A DNA stretch of 64,000 bases from Clavaria fumosa (lineage: Eukaryota > Basidiomycota > Agaricomycetes > Agaricales > Clavariaceae), in assembly GCA_951802425.1 (NCBI GenBank), contig OX637794.1, forward strand, positions 4,092,001-4,156,000. The letters are read 5' to 3'. The notes under the pieces are model-generated. The model worked only from the letters and a program-made list of their open reading frames with translations. It had not been told where the DNA came from and made no database searches. Positions within the stretch are counted from its first letter, which is position 1; each line of letters opens with the position of its first letter. This document shows positions 8,334 to 18,380 of this stretch, piece by piece. A program made the translations under genes and the position numbers.

Positions 8334-11300
8334 CTAGAGGGTATTGAGAGGTCCAGGCTTGTCCGGATAAGCTTGGTGGAAATCCGAAACGGCCTTGGAG
8401 GCATGAACAAGTTCCGTAGCGGGAAGCCAGGATGTTTCCTCATCGGTTCCTTCGTATCCGGACCACCGCACCAGGTATAGGAGTTTGCAGGTGTGGCGTT
8501 TGTCGATCTTGGAGTTGAGCACTTCGGAGATTTCATGCTCTAAGTCTCTGTCGATCTCTACCGGAGGAGGGGGGGTGATGGTACGATTCGGAATTGTATT
8601 CGGAGTGACTGGCTCCAGCATGGAAATGTGGAAGACGGGGTGGACGGCTCGCATGGCCTCGGGGAGTCGGAGTATGAAGGAGTGCGAACCGGCCTCTCCG
8701 ATGATTTCGAAAGGTCCAAGGAACTTGTCGGAGAGTTTTTTGGAGGGTCTGGTCATACGGAAAAACTTCGCCTTAACGTATACTCGGTTTCCGACCTTAA
8801 ACTCCAGTGCCGGAGTCCAATGTTTGTCCGCCGGACCCTGATAGCAACTCTGCGCTTCGGCGATTTGGTTACGGAGTTCTTGGTGCAGCTGATCCAAGTC
8901 TACAGCGAGCTCTCGGGCACGGACCGAAGTTACTTCGCATTCGGGGAATACCGAGATATTCGGATGATAACCCTTGTTCGCAAAGAACGGAGAAACCCCA
9001 GTGGTGGCGCTTGGGGCATTGTTGTAGGTAAACTCGGCGAGGGGCAGAAGCTGCGACCAGTTGTCCTGCTGGTAATTGCAGTAACAATGGAGGTACTGTT
9101 CCAACGTCTGGTTAGTCCACTCTGTCTGTCCGTCGCCCTCCGGATGATATCCGGAGGTGAAGTGTAAAGTCATGTCCAGGACTTTACCCAACGAGCGAAA
9201 AAAACGGGAAACGAACTCAGAGCCGCGATCGGAGGTGACATGCGACGGAACTCCATGTTTCGAGAAGACATGGAATACGAATAGACGGGCCAACTCCGCG
9301 GAGTTCACTTTGTCAGTCGTCAGGATGAAGATCCCCTGCTTCATAAACCTATCAACAACCACCAATATTGCAGTAAAACCAGAGCTCTCAGGGAGTTGCT
9401 CGATGAAATCCATCGAAATGGAATTCCATGGTTTCTCGGGTATGGGCAGCTGCTTGAGCGTTCCATATGGCTTATGCCGAGGGGCTTTCGCCCTACCACA
9501 AGTCATGCAAGATTTGCAAAAGTCCGATGTGAATCCTCAGAGTTTCGGCCAGGTATAATCCCTGAAGACCAAGGCCGTAGTTTTGGTCCTACCGAAATGT
9601 CCAGCGAGCGGGTGATCATGTCTCGCACATAAAACGTGGAGTCGGAGGTCATTGACGTCCGGTACATAGATCCGTCCGCGCTCACGGAGAAGTCCGTTGT
9701 CGTCCATGGACCACTTAGGGTCCGCGGAGTTTGAGCAGAGGTCTTCTAGGATGGGGACGATCACAGGATTGAGCAAGAGTCCAGAACGGATGTCCTCTCG
9801 GAGTTGATGATTGTCAATCACAAATGACGCGCGGAGTGTGGGTAAGTAAAGTGACGAAGCTCGGAGAGATGATATCAATTGTTCGCTGGAGAACATCAGT
9901 CGGAGGTTTTGCGGATTGGTGCGGGCATAGTCGCTATCCCCCTCTTTGGGATAGACGTCCCAACATCTAGTCAACGCATCGGGTTTCATTCCAAGGCGCC
10001 CGGGGCAGAATCGGATCACGAAATTGAACTGGGAAAGGAACTCCGACCACCTGGCTTGACGCCGGGTGAGCAAGCGGACCATGGCGAAGTACTCTAGGTT
10101 CTTGTGGTCGGTAACAACATCGACCGGAATTTCAGAACCTTCGAGATAGTGCCTCCAAGCCGTAAACACCTCAAATATAGCAAGGAGTTCCTTATCGTGG
10201 GTGTCATAGTTCAGTTTGGAGACGCCTAGGGTGCGGGAATGAAACGCGATAGGATGGACTTCACTGTCGGAGGTGACCGTAGAAAGTATCGCGGCGACAG
10301 CGTAGTCCGAGGCGTCTGTTTCAACTATCAGCGGAGCTCCAGGAATGAAGTGCAAGAGGATCGGAGCCGTGGAGAATGCAGTTTTTAGATAGTCAAACAT
10401 GGACTGGCAATCGTCGGACCATTGCCACTCGATGTTTTTATGCGTCAAGCGGTTCATCGGAGCGACGATCTCGGAATAGCCATGGACAAAGCGGCAGTAG
10501 AAATTGGCGAACCCGAGGAAGGACTGGACATCCTTGACCTTCCGCGGAGTCGGCCAGTCCTGTATAGTTTTCACTTTAGCCGTGTCCATAGAAAGTCCGG
10601 ACGGAGATAAAACAAATCCGAGATACTCCACGGTTTCAGCATGAAATTCACACTTAGCCGGGTTCAGGAAGAGACCATGCTCCCGGAGCCTTCGGAGTAC
10701 CTCTCGGACGTGCTCAACATGTTGTTTCGGATCCTCAGAGTAAATGAGGATGTTGTCGAGGTAGACGATCATGAATGTGTTGAGAAGGTCGGAGAATATG
10801 TCGTTCATAAAGTGCTGGAATGTGGCGGGCACGTTTGTGAGCCTGAAAGGCATCACACACCATTCAAAGGATCTGTATCGGGTGCGGAATGCAGTCTTCC
10901 ATTCGTCACCCTCAGCGATACGGACCAGGTGATACGCATGTCGGAGGTCGAGTTTTGTATAGATTCGGGCTTTTCCTGGAACGTCGAGAAGATCTTTAGT
11001 CAGCGGGAGTGGATAACAGTCTTTGTTGGTCAATTTATTGAGACCATGGAAATCAACGCATAATCGGAGCATTCCGTTCTTCTTCCGGACAAAGAGCACA
11101 GGTGCTCCGTGCGGAGAACGGCTCGGACGGATAAATCCGATGCGGAGGTGTTCATCCAGAAACTCACAGAGTTCGCTGAGTTTGGACTGCGACAGAGAAT
11201 AGACTGCACCTGGCGGAGGGGATTGGCCATCCAGCAGGTTGATTTTTAGATCATACGGTCGATGCGGAGCAAGGGTGTCTGCCTTCTTTTTACTGAAGAC

Positions 11301-12164
11301 ATCTGGAAAGTCCCTGTACTTCTCCGGAACGGAGAGGAGATCCTGGGGGGTGGTGTCGGGAACGTTGAACGAAGCGGAGGCCGCGCGCGCGGACTCGCTC
11401 GACAATGTCATGCCAAAGACTTGGGACCCGCGAAGTCCACAAGCTGTGGCGAATGCAGCAGCATTTACAAAGGAAACCTTGGTTGTCTCCTGGAGAGACG
11501 GAGTAGACGGAAAGGTCAGAGATGGAGTCAAAGACGGAGACAGAAGCAGAGATGGAGACGGAGTCCGGGCTTGGTTTGGAGTCACTGCAGACAACATTTG
11601 AACCGGAGCGCATGGAGCGGAGACAGACAGAGGGACAGAGGTGGACAGAGGGACAGAATGGAGAGTGCTGGCCAGTGCACCCTCCGGATCAGATTTCGGA
11701 GATTTTTTCTCATTCGTAGATGGTCTGGGTTTTATCTGGCCAGTAGTCCAGTCAACCAGCGGGTTGTTTTGGAACAGCCAATTCATTCCCAAGATCACAT
11801 CACTAGAGGGATCAAGATCGGTAACTACAAACAAGACGTCAGTCGGATCCATGGCGGAGAGCCGAATGGATAACCAGACCGCTTCGGTAACCCATACGGA
11901 GGTGGTCCCGTTAATAAAAACGACCTCCTGAGGGGTCACCGGAGTTTTCGGAAGACGGAAACGAGAAGCAAATTTGGCGTCAATGAAACAAAGTTCAGCG
12001 CCAGAGTCTATCATTGCTTTGAACGGAGAAGAAATAGAAGGAGAGGAGGCAAGAAGGGAAAGAGAACGATGAAAGGAAAGGGTATCGGGTATAGGTTTAG
12101 TACGATCGGAGTCGGAGCAGCCGGAGAGTCGTACTGTGCTCTCTGGGCTGCTCAATCTTTTTTT
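8334..12164 (-). pseudogene. Chromovirus pol, disabled by point mutations
   Basis: Read in the -1 frame from the slippery site at 12164. Order: aspartic protease (AMIDSGAELCFID); reverse transcriptase (MPFRLTNVPATFQHFMNDIF, YLDNILIYS); RNase H (TDASDYAVAAILS); integrase zinc-binding and core (MDFIEQLPES; SDRGSEF; the Glu in NQTLEQYL); GPF/EII motif (LGPFEIIGEAG); and a C-terminal chromodomain (LLYLVRWSGYEGTDEETSWL). One in-frame TGA at 9539-9537 interrupts the zinc-binding domain; the same frame resumes at once. The RT box reads YLDN instead of YLDD. Family length and domain order are otherwise normal for a chromovirus. Confidence 0.93.
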
Positions 12165-13327
12165 GGCACGGAGTCATCTCCGTCGGAGGTGATTCGTGCA
12201 GCGCTGGCACTGGCCCGCGAGGTCTGCTTACGACACTTGTTGGCTTTATGGCCTGCTATTCCACAGAATAGGCACAGATTATTATCAAAATGCCGTTGGC
12301 GTTCCTCTGGAGTCAGTTTTCCATCCTGACCCAGATGAGCTTTCTTTGTGTTGCTGGGGCTACCGGAGTTAGCGGAGCCCTCAGCGGCCTTTGGAATGGA
12401 GTTTCCGGAAGTCGAACCAGAGTTCACCGGACGCTTTTCCGATGGTTTCTCGGGCTTGTTATTAGCGCCGGAAGTGTTCGGGGACTTGGAATTATCCGAA
12501 GTCTCCTTTTTGATGGTGTTGTTAGGCGTCAGAGCCTTAACGGAGTCCCGAGAGATCTCCTGCTGCCGAGCCCAATAACGACCATCGATCGCACTGGCTT
12601 GCTCGCGGAGTCCGCGGAGCGTGTCCGCGCAGTTAACGCGAGCCAGTTCGTCCTTGATGCGGCTGGCAAGTCCTTTGTAGAACTGCCGCTGCAACGCATA
12701 TTCATCCCAATGGACAATGGACGCGAATCTGTTGAACGAAATGGTATATTTCGTCAACTTCTGGTCCTCGCGCATCCGGAGGCATTCGAGTTCGAACTCT
12801 GCCTCACGGATCATGTCGTAAGGACCAAAGTTCTCTGTAAGTTGAGCAACGAACATCTTATAGTTCAAAAGGACCGGATGGCCTTCGCCATCCAGGATCA
12901 TCAGTTCGAACCATTCCAGGGCGAAGCCCCGGAGAAAGGAAAGGACATAGTGTCCCTTATGAGAGTCAGATTTGAACGCTCTAGGGCAATCAAGGAAGTT
13001 CAATTGGCATTGGACCAAGAAGCTTTTCAACTTCTTAGCATCCGAGCCATCGAAGGTATCGGGGTCTCGTGGTTTAACCGTCTCCGGGCGTTTGTTGGCG
13101 TCAATGATCTTCTGAAGGAGACGCACCAGAGTTAGTTCGCATTTGGCTCGAGATGTCAGAGGTTCATTTAGCTTGTCGTCGTCGTCAGTGACTGAGGGAT
13201 CTGACTCTTCGTCATGGTCCGGAGGTCCGGACACACTTGGAGTCGGAGTATTGTCAGCCGGTTCTGGAATGTCGACGTTGTCGGCAACAGGAGGTGGAAG
13301 TCGAGCACCGGAACGTGTAGTAGGCAT
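12152..13327 (-). CDS. Chromovirus Gag (capsid plus zinc knuckle)
   Basis: A 391-residue Gag starting MPTTRSGARLPPP. After a Pro/Asp-rich head it has the gag capsid region (about residues 85-235: LKSFLVQCQLNFLDCP, FALEWFELMI, FELECLRMREDQKLTKY, QRQFYKGLASRIKDELA), a Ser/Asn/Lys-rich linker, and one CCHC zinc knuckle CLFCGIAGHKANKC near residue 360. It would form the virus-like particle and bind the element RNA. The ATG lies 41 bp inside the 5' LTR boundary. Its last codons contain the slippery run that lets some ribosomes continue into pol. No internal stop is seen. Confidence 0.92.
   Translation of the reverse strand: MPTTRSGARLPPPVADNVDIPEPADNTPTPSVSGPPDHDEESDPSVTDDDDKLNEPLTSRAKCELTLVRLLQKIIDANKRPETVKPRDPDTFDGSDAKKLKSFLVQCQLNFLDCPRAFKSDSHKGHYVLSFLRGFALEWFELMILDGEGHPVLLNYKMFVAQLTENFGPYDMIREAEFELECLRMREDQKLTKYTISFNRFASIVHWDEYALQRQFYKGLASRIKDELARVNCADTLRGLREQASAIDGRYWARQQEISRDSVKALTPNNTIKKETSDNSKSPNTSGANNKPEKPSEKRPVNSGSTSGNSIPKAAEGSANSGSPSNTKKAHLGQDGKLTPEERQRHFDNNLCLFCGIAGHKANKCRKQTSRASASAARITSDGDDSVPKKD
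12158..12164 (-). promoter_or_regulatory. -1 ribosomal frameshift site A AAA AAA
   Basis: In Gag frame the minus strand reads CCA AAA AAA GAT TGA. The heptamer A AAA AAA fits the X XXY YYZ rule, and pol is open in the -1 frame through this point while Gag stops three bases after the GAT. No downstream pseudoknot was worked out. Confidence 0.7.
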
Positions 13328-13354
13328 TGTTAAGTTTGTATATACAAGGTTTGA

Positions 13355-13366
13355 AGTTCGAATATA
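13355..13366 (-). other. Primer binding site, self-priming type
   Basis: One base after the 5' LTR the sense strand reads TATATTCGAACT. It is an exact 12-nt complement of AGTTCGAATATA in the LTR (13717-13706), at the position expected for the 5' end of the mRNA. No match to the usual initiator-tRNA primer site (TGGTAGC...) is present. Confidence 0.7.
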
Positions 13367-13367
13367 C

Positions 13368-14089
13368 TGTCACGGTCCTAACAAGGTTAGCGGCGAAGGG
13401 GTTAGTGGAGTGGAGTGGAGATGTTCTATCAGAGTCCAGTCGGAGTCCAATATCGGTGAAACGGAGAGGTAAACAAGAGGAAGGAGATTTATGGGACTGC
13501 GGCCTCAACGTATGTGTTGTGCCACCACATATATACTTGTCCCTATTTATCAAACAAGAACAATACCTAAGAGAGAATCAGAACGTAAGTCAACTCCGAA
13601 GTGATCGGAGTCCGTTGGAGTGGGTCGGAGTTGGTCAGATGACGTGGAGAACGTCAAGGATGGTGAGGACAAAAGCTCAGAGATGTCTTTGCAATCAAGA
13701 GATGTTATATTCGAACTGAGGAGCAGGGAGATACAGGTGGAAACTTATACTGCAAGGACAGAGTATAGGAGTAATGTGAAACAATGTACTTATCAAATTA
13801 CTAGGAGAGTTTCACCACTTGTGCCTGTGCAATTTTCATGGAACAAAGAAACAACAACAAAAAAGCAACTCCCATGGGTCAAGGGTATCCTCTCAATGGT
13901 AAACAGAATGAGGGGATGGAGGGAGAAGGTTCTGGAACAAAGTCCGAACGGTCCGAAGGCCGGCAGAGTGAAGTCCAATGAAGGTGTGGAGCGGAGTGCA
14001 CAGAGTTACAGCGGAGCGGATCGGAGTTGGTAAGGAGCTCGGAGTCCGGAGCAGGGGTTGTGCTTATGCAAGCGGATGGGGTCGTAACA
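13368..14089 (-). repeat. 5' LTR of the chromovirus (722 bp)
   Basis: On the sense (minus) strand it runs from TGTTACGACCCC to CCGTGACA. U3 is about 14089-13718; R and U5 about 13717-13368 if the predicted transcript start is right. Compared with the 3' LTR, 21 CpG sites have become TpG or CpA here and 5 the other way. Confidence 0.95.
13744..13749 (-). promoter_or_regulatory. LTR TATA box (TATAAG)
   Basis: Sense-strand TATAAG lies 32 nt before the A at 13717, which begins the 12-mer complementary to the primer site. The spacing suits RNA polymerase II and places the transcript start there. Confidence 0.6.
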
Positions 14090-14103
14090 CTGTCCACTGG
14101 ACC

Positions 14104-14170
14104 AGAGAACTACTAGAAAGACTATGTAGATGGCCTTTCCTTGCCCTGTACACTACACAATTCACTGGGA
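14104..14170 (+). pseudogene. Integrase zinc-binding domain remnant split by the chromovirus
   Basis: TRELLERLCRWPFLALYTTQ resembles the end of the HHCC domain of gypsy integrases (consensus-like KTRELLERxxWWPGL). The preceding bases at the left end of the chromovirus (about 5946-5968, NGHRAR-like) may be the other part. The fragment is very short, so the identification is tentative. Confidence 0.4.
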
Positions 14171-14376
14171 GGAGTACAGTGGCTGTCCTCCAGTTTGGGT
14201 CATGTGTATCTATACACAGTAAAAATTTCACATGGTTCTGTTGCACACTGCAGGCAGGGTAAAGAGATAGAGGATGATAGGGGCTGAGCTGTGACAACAT
14301 GTCACAGTTTGAAATTAAGGGTCCAGGCTAGCTGGGTTAGGACACAGGGCTAGGGCAGACAGGTGGATCTTAGTAT

Positions 14377-14668
14377 TATATCAGACTGGGTCTCACACTA
14401 CTTAAGGCTAAGGTCATGATGACAATACTAAGATAAGGGGAAAAGAGTACAAAAAAGGAAATGATGAAGTACTTATAGTGAGAGCTTTGGCACTTGCCAG
14501 CATTCCCACACTTGGACCCTCAGATCAGGTGATGCACCAAGGCACAGGTCAGGTGACTTTGGTGATTACATAATCTGACCCCAGCCACAGGTCATGTGAC
14601 CTTCTAACAACCTTCTCTAGTTTCTCCACAACTCCTCTTCTTGGATGGCTTAGGTAAGCAATCCTAAC
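14377..14668 (-). repeat. Solo LTR, minus orientation, inside a chromodomain relic
   Basis: About 292 bp are homologous to the reverse complement of 14880-15166, for example TATATCAGACTGGGTCTCAC against TGTATCAGACTCAGCCTCAC, with shared ends at GGTAAGCAATCCTAACA. AGTAT flanks it on both sides (14372-14376 and 14669-14673), a probable target duplication. Joining the flanks restores a chromodomain-type lead-in (DL, one base missing, YDVKAILDVKK). Confidence 0.7.
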
Positions 14669-14669
14669 A

Positions 14670-14853
14670 GTATGATGTCAAGGCAATTCTTGATGTCAAG
14701 AAGGTTGGATGTGTAGTGAAGTATTTGGTGAAGTGGTTGGGATACCTGGTGGAGGAGAACACTTGGGAACCTTGCCAGAACCTCACTAATGTAATGCTGT
14801 TGCTCCAAGACTTCTTTCTGCAACACCCCAACAAGGCAAAGTTGGCAGGTTGA
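14670..14853 (+). pseudogene. Chromodomain end of an old chromovirus pol
   Basis: About 60 residues read YDVKAILDVKK, VKYLVKWLGYLVEENTWEP and LLQDFFLQHPNKAKLAG before a TGA at 14851. The aromatic/WKGY-type core identifies a chromodomain at the C terminus of a gypsy integrase. A polypurine tract and LTR follow 10-30 bp later. The rest of pol is missing or beyond recognition, and the copy is CpG-poor. Confidence 0.75.
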
Positions 14854-14879
14854 AATGCCCAGCCTTAAGAGGGGGGTGA

Positions 14880-15166
14880 TGTCATGATCACTTACATAAG
14901 CATGCAAGAAAAGCCAGGAAAGGATTGCGAAAGAGTTGTGGGAAGATCACAGGTAAGTCATGTGACTGGGATGGCTGACAGATTATGTAATTGCATGTCA
15001 CATGACCCAGGCCTCTGGCACATCATGCATGGGGTCTGAGCATGGGAACACCAGCAATGCCCAAACTGCCTGCTATGTATACTAACAACTTTTCCTTTCT
15101 TGTACTCTTTTCCAGTATTGTCATCATTGACCTTGCATTTGGTAGTGTGAGGCTGAGTCTGATACA
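14880..15166 (+). repeat. 3' LTR of the old chromovirus (about 287 bp)
   Basis: It starts TGTCATGATCAC right after the purine tract CTTAAGAGGGGGGTGA (14864-14879) and ends near GTCTGATACA. It is the inverted homologue of the solo LTR at 14377-14668. Confidence 0.7.
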
Positions 15167-15613
15167 TGTGGCACCATGATTGGACAGCTAATCATGCATC
15201 ATGTCAGCAAAATAACATACACTACCCATTGCTGTGGGTGTTAGAGAGTTGGGAGAAGAGCCAAGAAAACTAGAGGAGGCCAGAAAGGAGCTAAAGGAGA
15301 CCACACCTGCACTGGCTGGCCAAAGCTCAGGGCAGAGAACAACCACTCACACACTGTCTATGTGAGCGACACTCATATGACTGTATTTTGGGGGCAATGT
15401 ATATACATGGAATTTGATATTCTTCCGACGACACCTGTAATCATACAGCAAAAGACGGGAGTCCATGGTGATGTGTTTGCTACAAGAACGAAAGGAATGT
15501 GATGCTAGATGCTACAAAAGGGATAGAGTCTAGCCATGAATGGGCGTGAAACGAGCGTTATGCGGCATGAATTGACGTGAGAAACGAGAAGGGATGAGTC
15601 AGAGCAGCCTGCT
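15167..15613. other. Border between transposon nest and gene space
   Basis: No gene or motif seen. CpG content rises towards the right, next to the 3' end of the first MARVEL-like gene. Confidence 0.5.
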
Positions 15614-17057
15614 TCAGTGCGGCGTGATGGGCGGTCGCGTGTGCACATTCCGGCCCTCCGCGATGTCCGCACGGACCCACTGCGAGAGCGTGTTCGGGCG
15701 GGGGTCCTTCTCAGCCGCGCTGTTCTTCCTGTCCTTTTTGAATGCGTCAGGCGGCAGGCCCATGTAGCGCGACGCGATCGGGAGCGGGTACCCCGCCTCG
15801 GCGGTCTTGGGCGGGGGCGTCGGCAGCAGTGTGAGCGGCTTCAGGCCCGGGTTCGCCGCGAGCACCTGCGAGCGCGTCGCGAACGGGCGGTCGAGCCCCC
15901 GCCGGCTCTGGTACGCGCGCGCCCACGGCGCGACGCGCAGGCTCGAGAAGCACGAGCGCCGCGCGTGCGCGTCCCCGCCCGCGGCGTCCGCGGTGGCGGT
16001 GTTCGCGAGCGACTGCACCATCTCGTCGTCGTCCTCGTCGTGGTCCCAGATGCCGCGGATGCGCGGCGTGTCACGCAGCGTGGCGGAGGACGACGTCTTC
16101 ATGGTGGAGGTGGAGCTGGACGGAGACTTGTGCGGCAGAGAAAACCCGGCGGCGTCTGGCGAGAGAAACCAAGGGACGTCGTAGACAGAGGTGCGCCAGA
16201 TGCCCGGGTAGCAAGGCGCATAAACGAAAGTCGAAATGCTGAGCAATAGGAAGTAGATGACGGCTGTTTGGTTCCGGACATTGTTAGAATTGATGGCGGC
16301 TGGCACCCCTAACAAAAAAAAAAAGAACTCACTCGTGAAGCTGGATAACCACGCCACGGGAACAAGTATCGTGACCGATGTGCATATTGACAAATCTCCT
16401 GCATTACGAGAATTCGACGTCTGTCAGACAACATCCGTGTGCCATAGGATGCAATGAGACACGAACCGTCGGGTCGGCACGCAACAGGCGGGCCCGAAGC
16501 CGTAATTGCCAAGGCAGCAGCTGATAGTAGAACATACAGTGAGTTCATAACATTGCGGCCCAAAGGAGGACTAGACGCACAGAGCTGTAGGACGGCAAGT
16601 ATCCCAGTCCAAATGCACTCGTACTTAACCTTGGCTGTCTTCACCTTGACCACAACGAGCTCGGCGAGAGCGCTAAGGCACGACGGGGAAGGGCAAGGTC
16701 AACCCCCAGAAGAAATTAAGCAACGGAATTTGGGAAAACACGACGTACATGAAGACGGAGACGAAGGCAAGACTGCCATTGAAAAGGAGCAGGACTGACG
16801 CGCCAGGCGCTGTAGAAGGGTATCGAATCAGCGAGAGATGCAGAGTGTGGGTCATAGCCATGCCCACCAGCTTGCCCAGTGGACTTCGTAATAGCGACAT
16901 TCCAGGCCGCAAAAATGAGCGTGATCAGGTTAAGGAAGAGGATACCGCCTGCGCACAAGAAATAGTCGTCAGCGCATGCGGAAGTGCAGCGATGATGCGC
17001 AGCACACGCACAGAATGAGGCGTAGCGGATAACCAAGAACGGGTTTTGCATCATCAT
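15614..17057 (-). CDS. MARVEL-like four-TM membrane protein, short-tailed paralogue
   Basis: Seven or so exons joined by short introns. The first, MMMQNPFLVIRYASF, splices (GTGCGTG...GCAG) to GILFLNLITLIFAAWNVAI (TM1); then ASVLLLFNGSLAFVSVFM (TM2); ALAELVVVKVKTAKVKYECI with WTGILAVLQL (TM3); AAALAITASGPPVACRPDGS; and SVTILVPVAWLSSFT / AVIYFLLLSISTFVYA (TM4). A soluble Ser/Pro-rich tail of about 160 residues follows, ending RPPITPH. TM order, the charged loop after TM2 and the Cys-bearing loop before TM4 fit the fungal MARVEL-like family, which organises membrane at the cell surface. The specific role is unknown. A neighbouring paralogue lies at 18381-20266, same strand. A TATA-like TTATAA stands near 17220. 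Confidence 0.65.
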
Positions 17058-18380
17058 GACGGATAGTATTGTAGCGTAGTGTAAAGTTGAGGGCAGTAGA
17101 GGAAAAATGAAAAGGAAACGGGAAGAAAAGGAAGAAAGAAAAAAGCGTCAGAGGCTGTGGGGGGGGGGGGATTCGTCAACGAGGTCCAAAATGTTCAGGA
17201 GAACGCCAGCGCCGGAGCGTTATAAAGCGTCCCCCCGAGCCACGGCGCAATCAGGCGAACTCCGCCCCATTGGTGGACCCAGGTGGATGGTGGTGCCATG
17301 CAAGCGGTGGCTGATCGAGCGATCGCGCGAGTGGCACGTGGCTCCCGATCATCCGCAGAGACAAGGATCACCAAATGCGGCAGGTCGTTCCGCTTCCCCT
17401 TTGCTCGGCTAACTACACGGGGGGGCACGTGTCGTCTAGCCACTTCCCCTTCCCATTGTTCTCGGACGGCCAAAGTACCCTGATTTCTCGCTCTTATCAG
17501 TTGCAACACAAAAAAGAGCACACATCGACTGGCGTAGAAATCTCTCTACTCGGAAGCTCCGGGCAGACGCACAGCGTTCCCTCCATGCTGTAAAATTCCG
17601 CCGAGTACGGAGCCTGGTAACACCCGCCGCACTATGCAAACCCGCTCAATAATAGTTAGCCTCCACCGCCTGCTGCGGCACCAGCGGCCTCGAAGCCCGT
17701 GCCGCACAATAAGTTAGCTCTGCTCCGGAGACCCGCTGCGTGCTGGGGCAGAGAAACTGAACTCAGGCCGCAACATCCGCCGGCCTTGTTCTGAATCGGG
17801 GCTGAGAGACGATTATTCTGATCCCACACACCAGGGGGAGAGACGAACCTCGTAATAGCCAATCTGACCCTAGGGGCTTCTCGAAGGCACCTGTTAGACT
17901 AAACCACCCACGGCATAATGGGCGACGACCCATCGCCATCGCAACGGCCGGGCGACCCGCACCGTGGGACATACTTTCAGGAGACTCATCCCGACAACGA
18001 CACAATGCCATCCAGAATCACCACCAGCGCCAGATCACCACGATGCCACAATCACCACGTCATCCCACTTGTGATTTCCGAAATTGTTCTGCATTTTTTT
18101 CATTTGAAACTTTTTTGATTTGTGCTCTACCGATTTTTACAACACACTACACGACACACGAGATTTACACGCGCAACCGACATACACACACCGTGCTTCT
18201 ATGCAAAGGGGGGGAGCGAGTGAGTGACCCACGCGGAACGGGCCATCAAGGCATTCTAGCGCACGGCGCGCTCCCGTCAACAGAGAGTGCATGCGAGAAC
18301 AAGGCGAGGGGGAGGGTGTTGACATGGATATCAATTCTCTTTTGTTTGATTTCTTTCTTTCTCATCGAGCAAGGAGAGAT
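17058..18380. other. Intergenic region between the two MARVEL-like genes
   Basis: No coding pattern, RNA gene or repeat is convincing. It contains a G11 run near 17160, a TATA-like box near 17220 for the left gene and the 3' flank of the right gene. Confidence 0.5.

Larger units (their letters stand above)
5964..14094 (-). mobile_element. Nearly complete Ty3/gypsy chromovirus with target duplication
   Basis: An 8121-bp LTR retrotransposon (5969-14089) flanked by the 5-bp duplication CTGTC (5964-5968 and 14090-14094). In sense order on the minus strand: 5' LTR, primer site, gag (13327-12152), -1 frameshift site, pol with protease, reverse transcriptase, RNase H, integrase and chromodomain (to 8334), a convergent accessory gene on the plus strand (6938-7954), polypurine tract and 3' LTR. 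Pol is disabled by one nonsense codon and a changed catalytic residue; otherwise the element looks recent. It sits inside an older integrase relic, whose halves would be rejoined if it were removed. Confidence 0.95.

Noticed and set aside
13528..13536. TATATA in the 5' LTR as the retroelement promoter
   Set aside because: It lies too far downstream of the predicted transcript start; TATAAG at 13749-13744 has the right spacing to the primer-complementary 12-mer.
14283..14305. TGTGACAAC/TGTCAC as another LTR terminus
   Set aside because: No partner end or target duplication was found, and the proposed LTR would be interrupted by the chromovirus without a consistent length.
15617..16249. Arg-rich 210-residue plus-strand frame
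   Set aside because: It is antisense to the GC-rich tail exon of the MARVEL-like gene, whose TM exons and splice sites are convincing.
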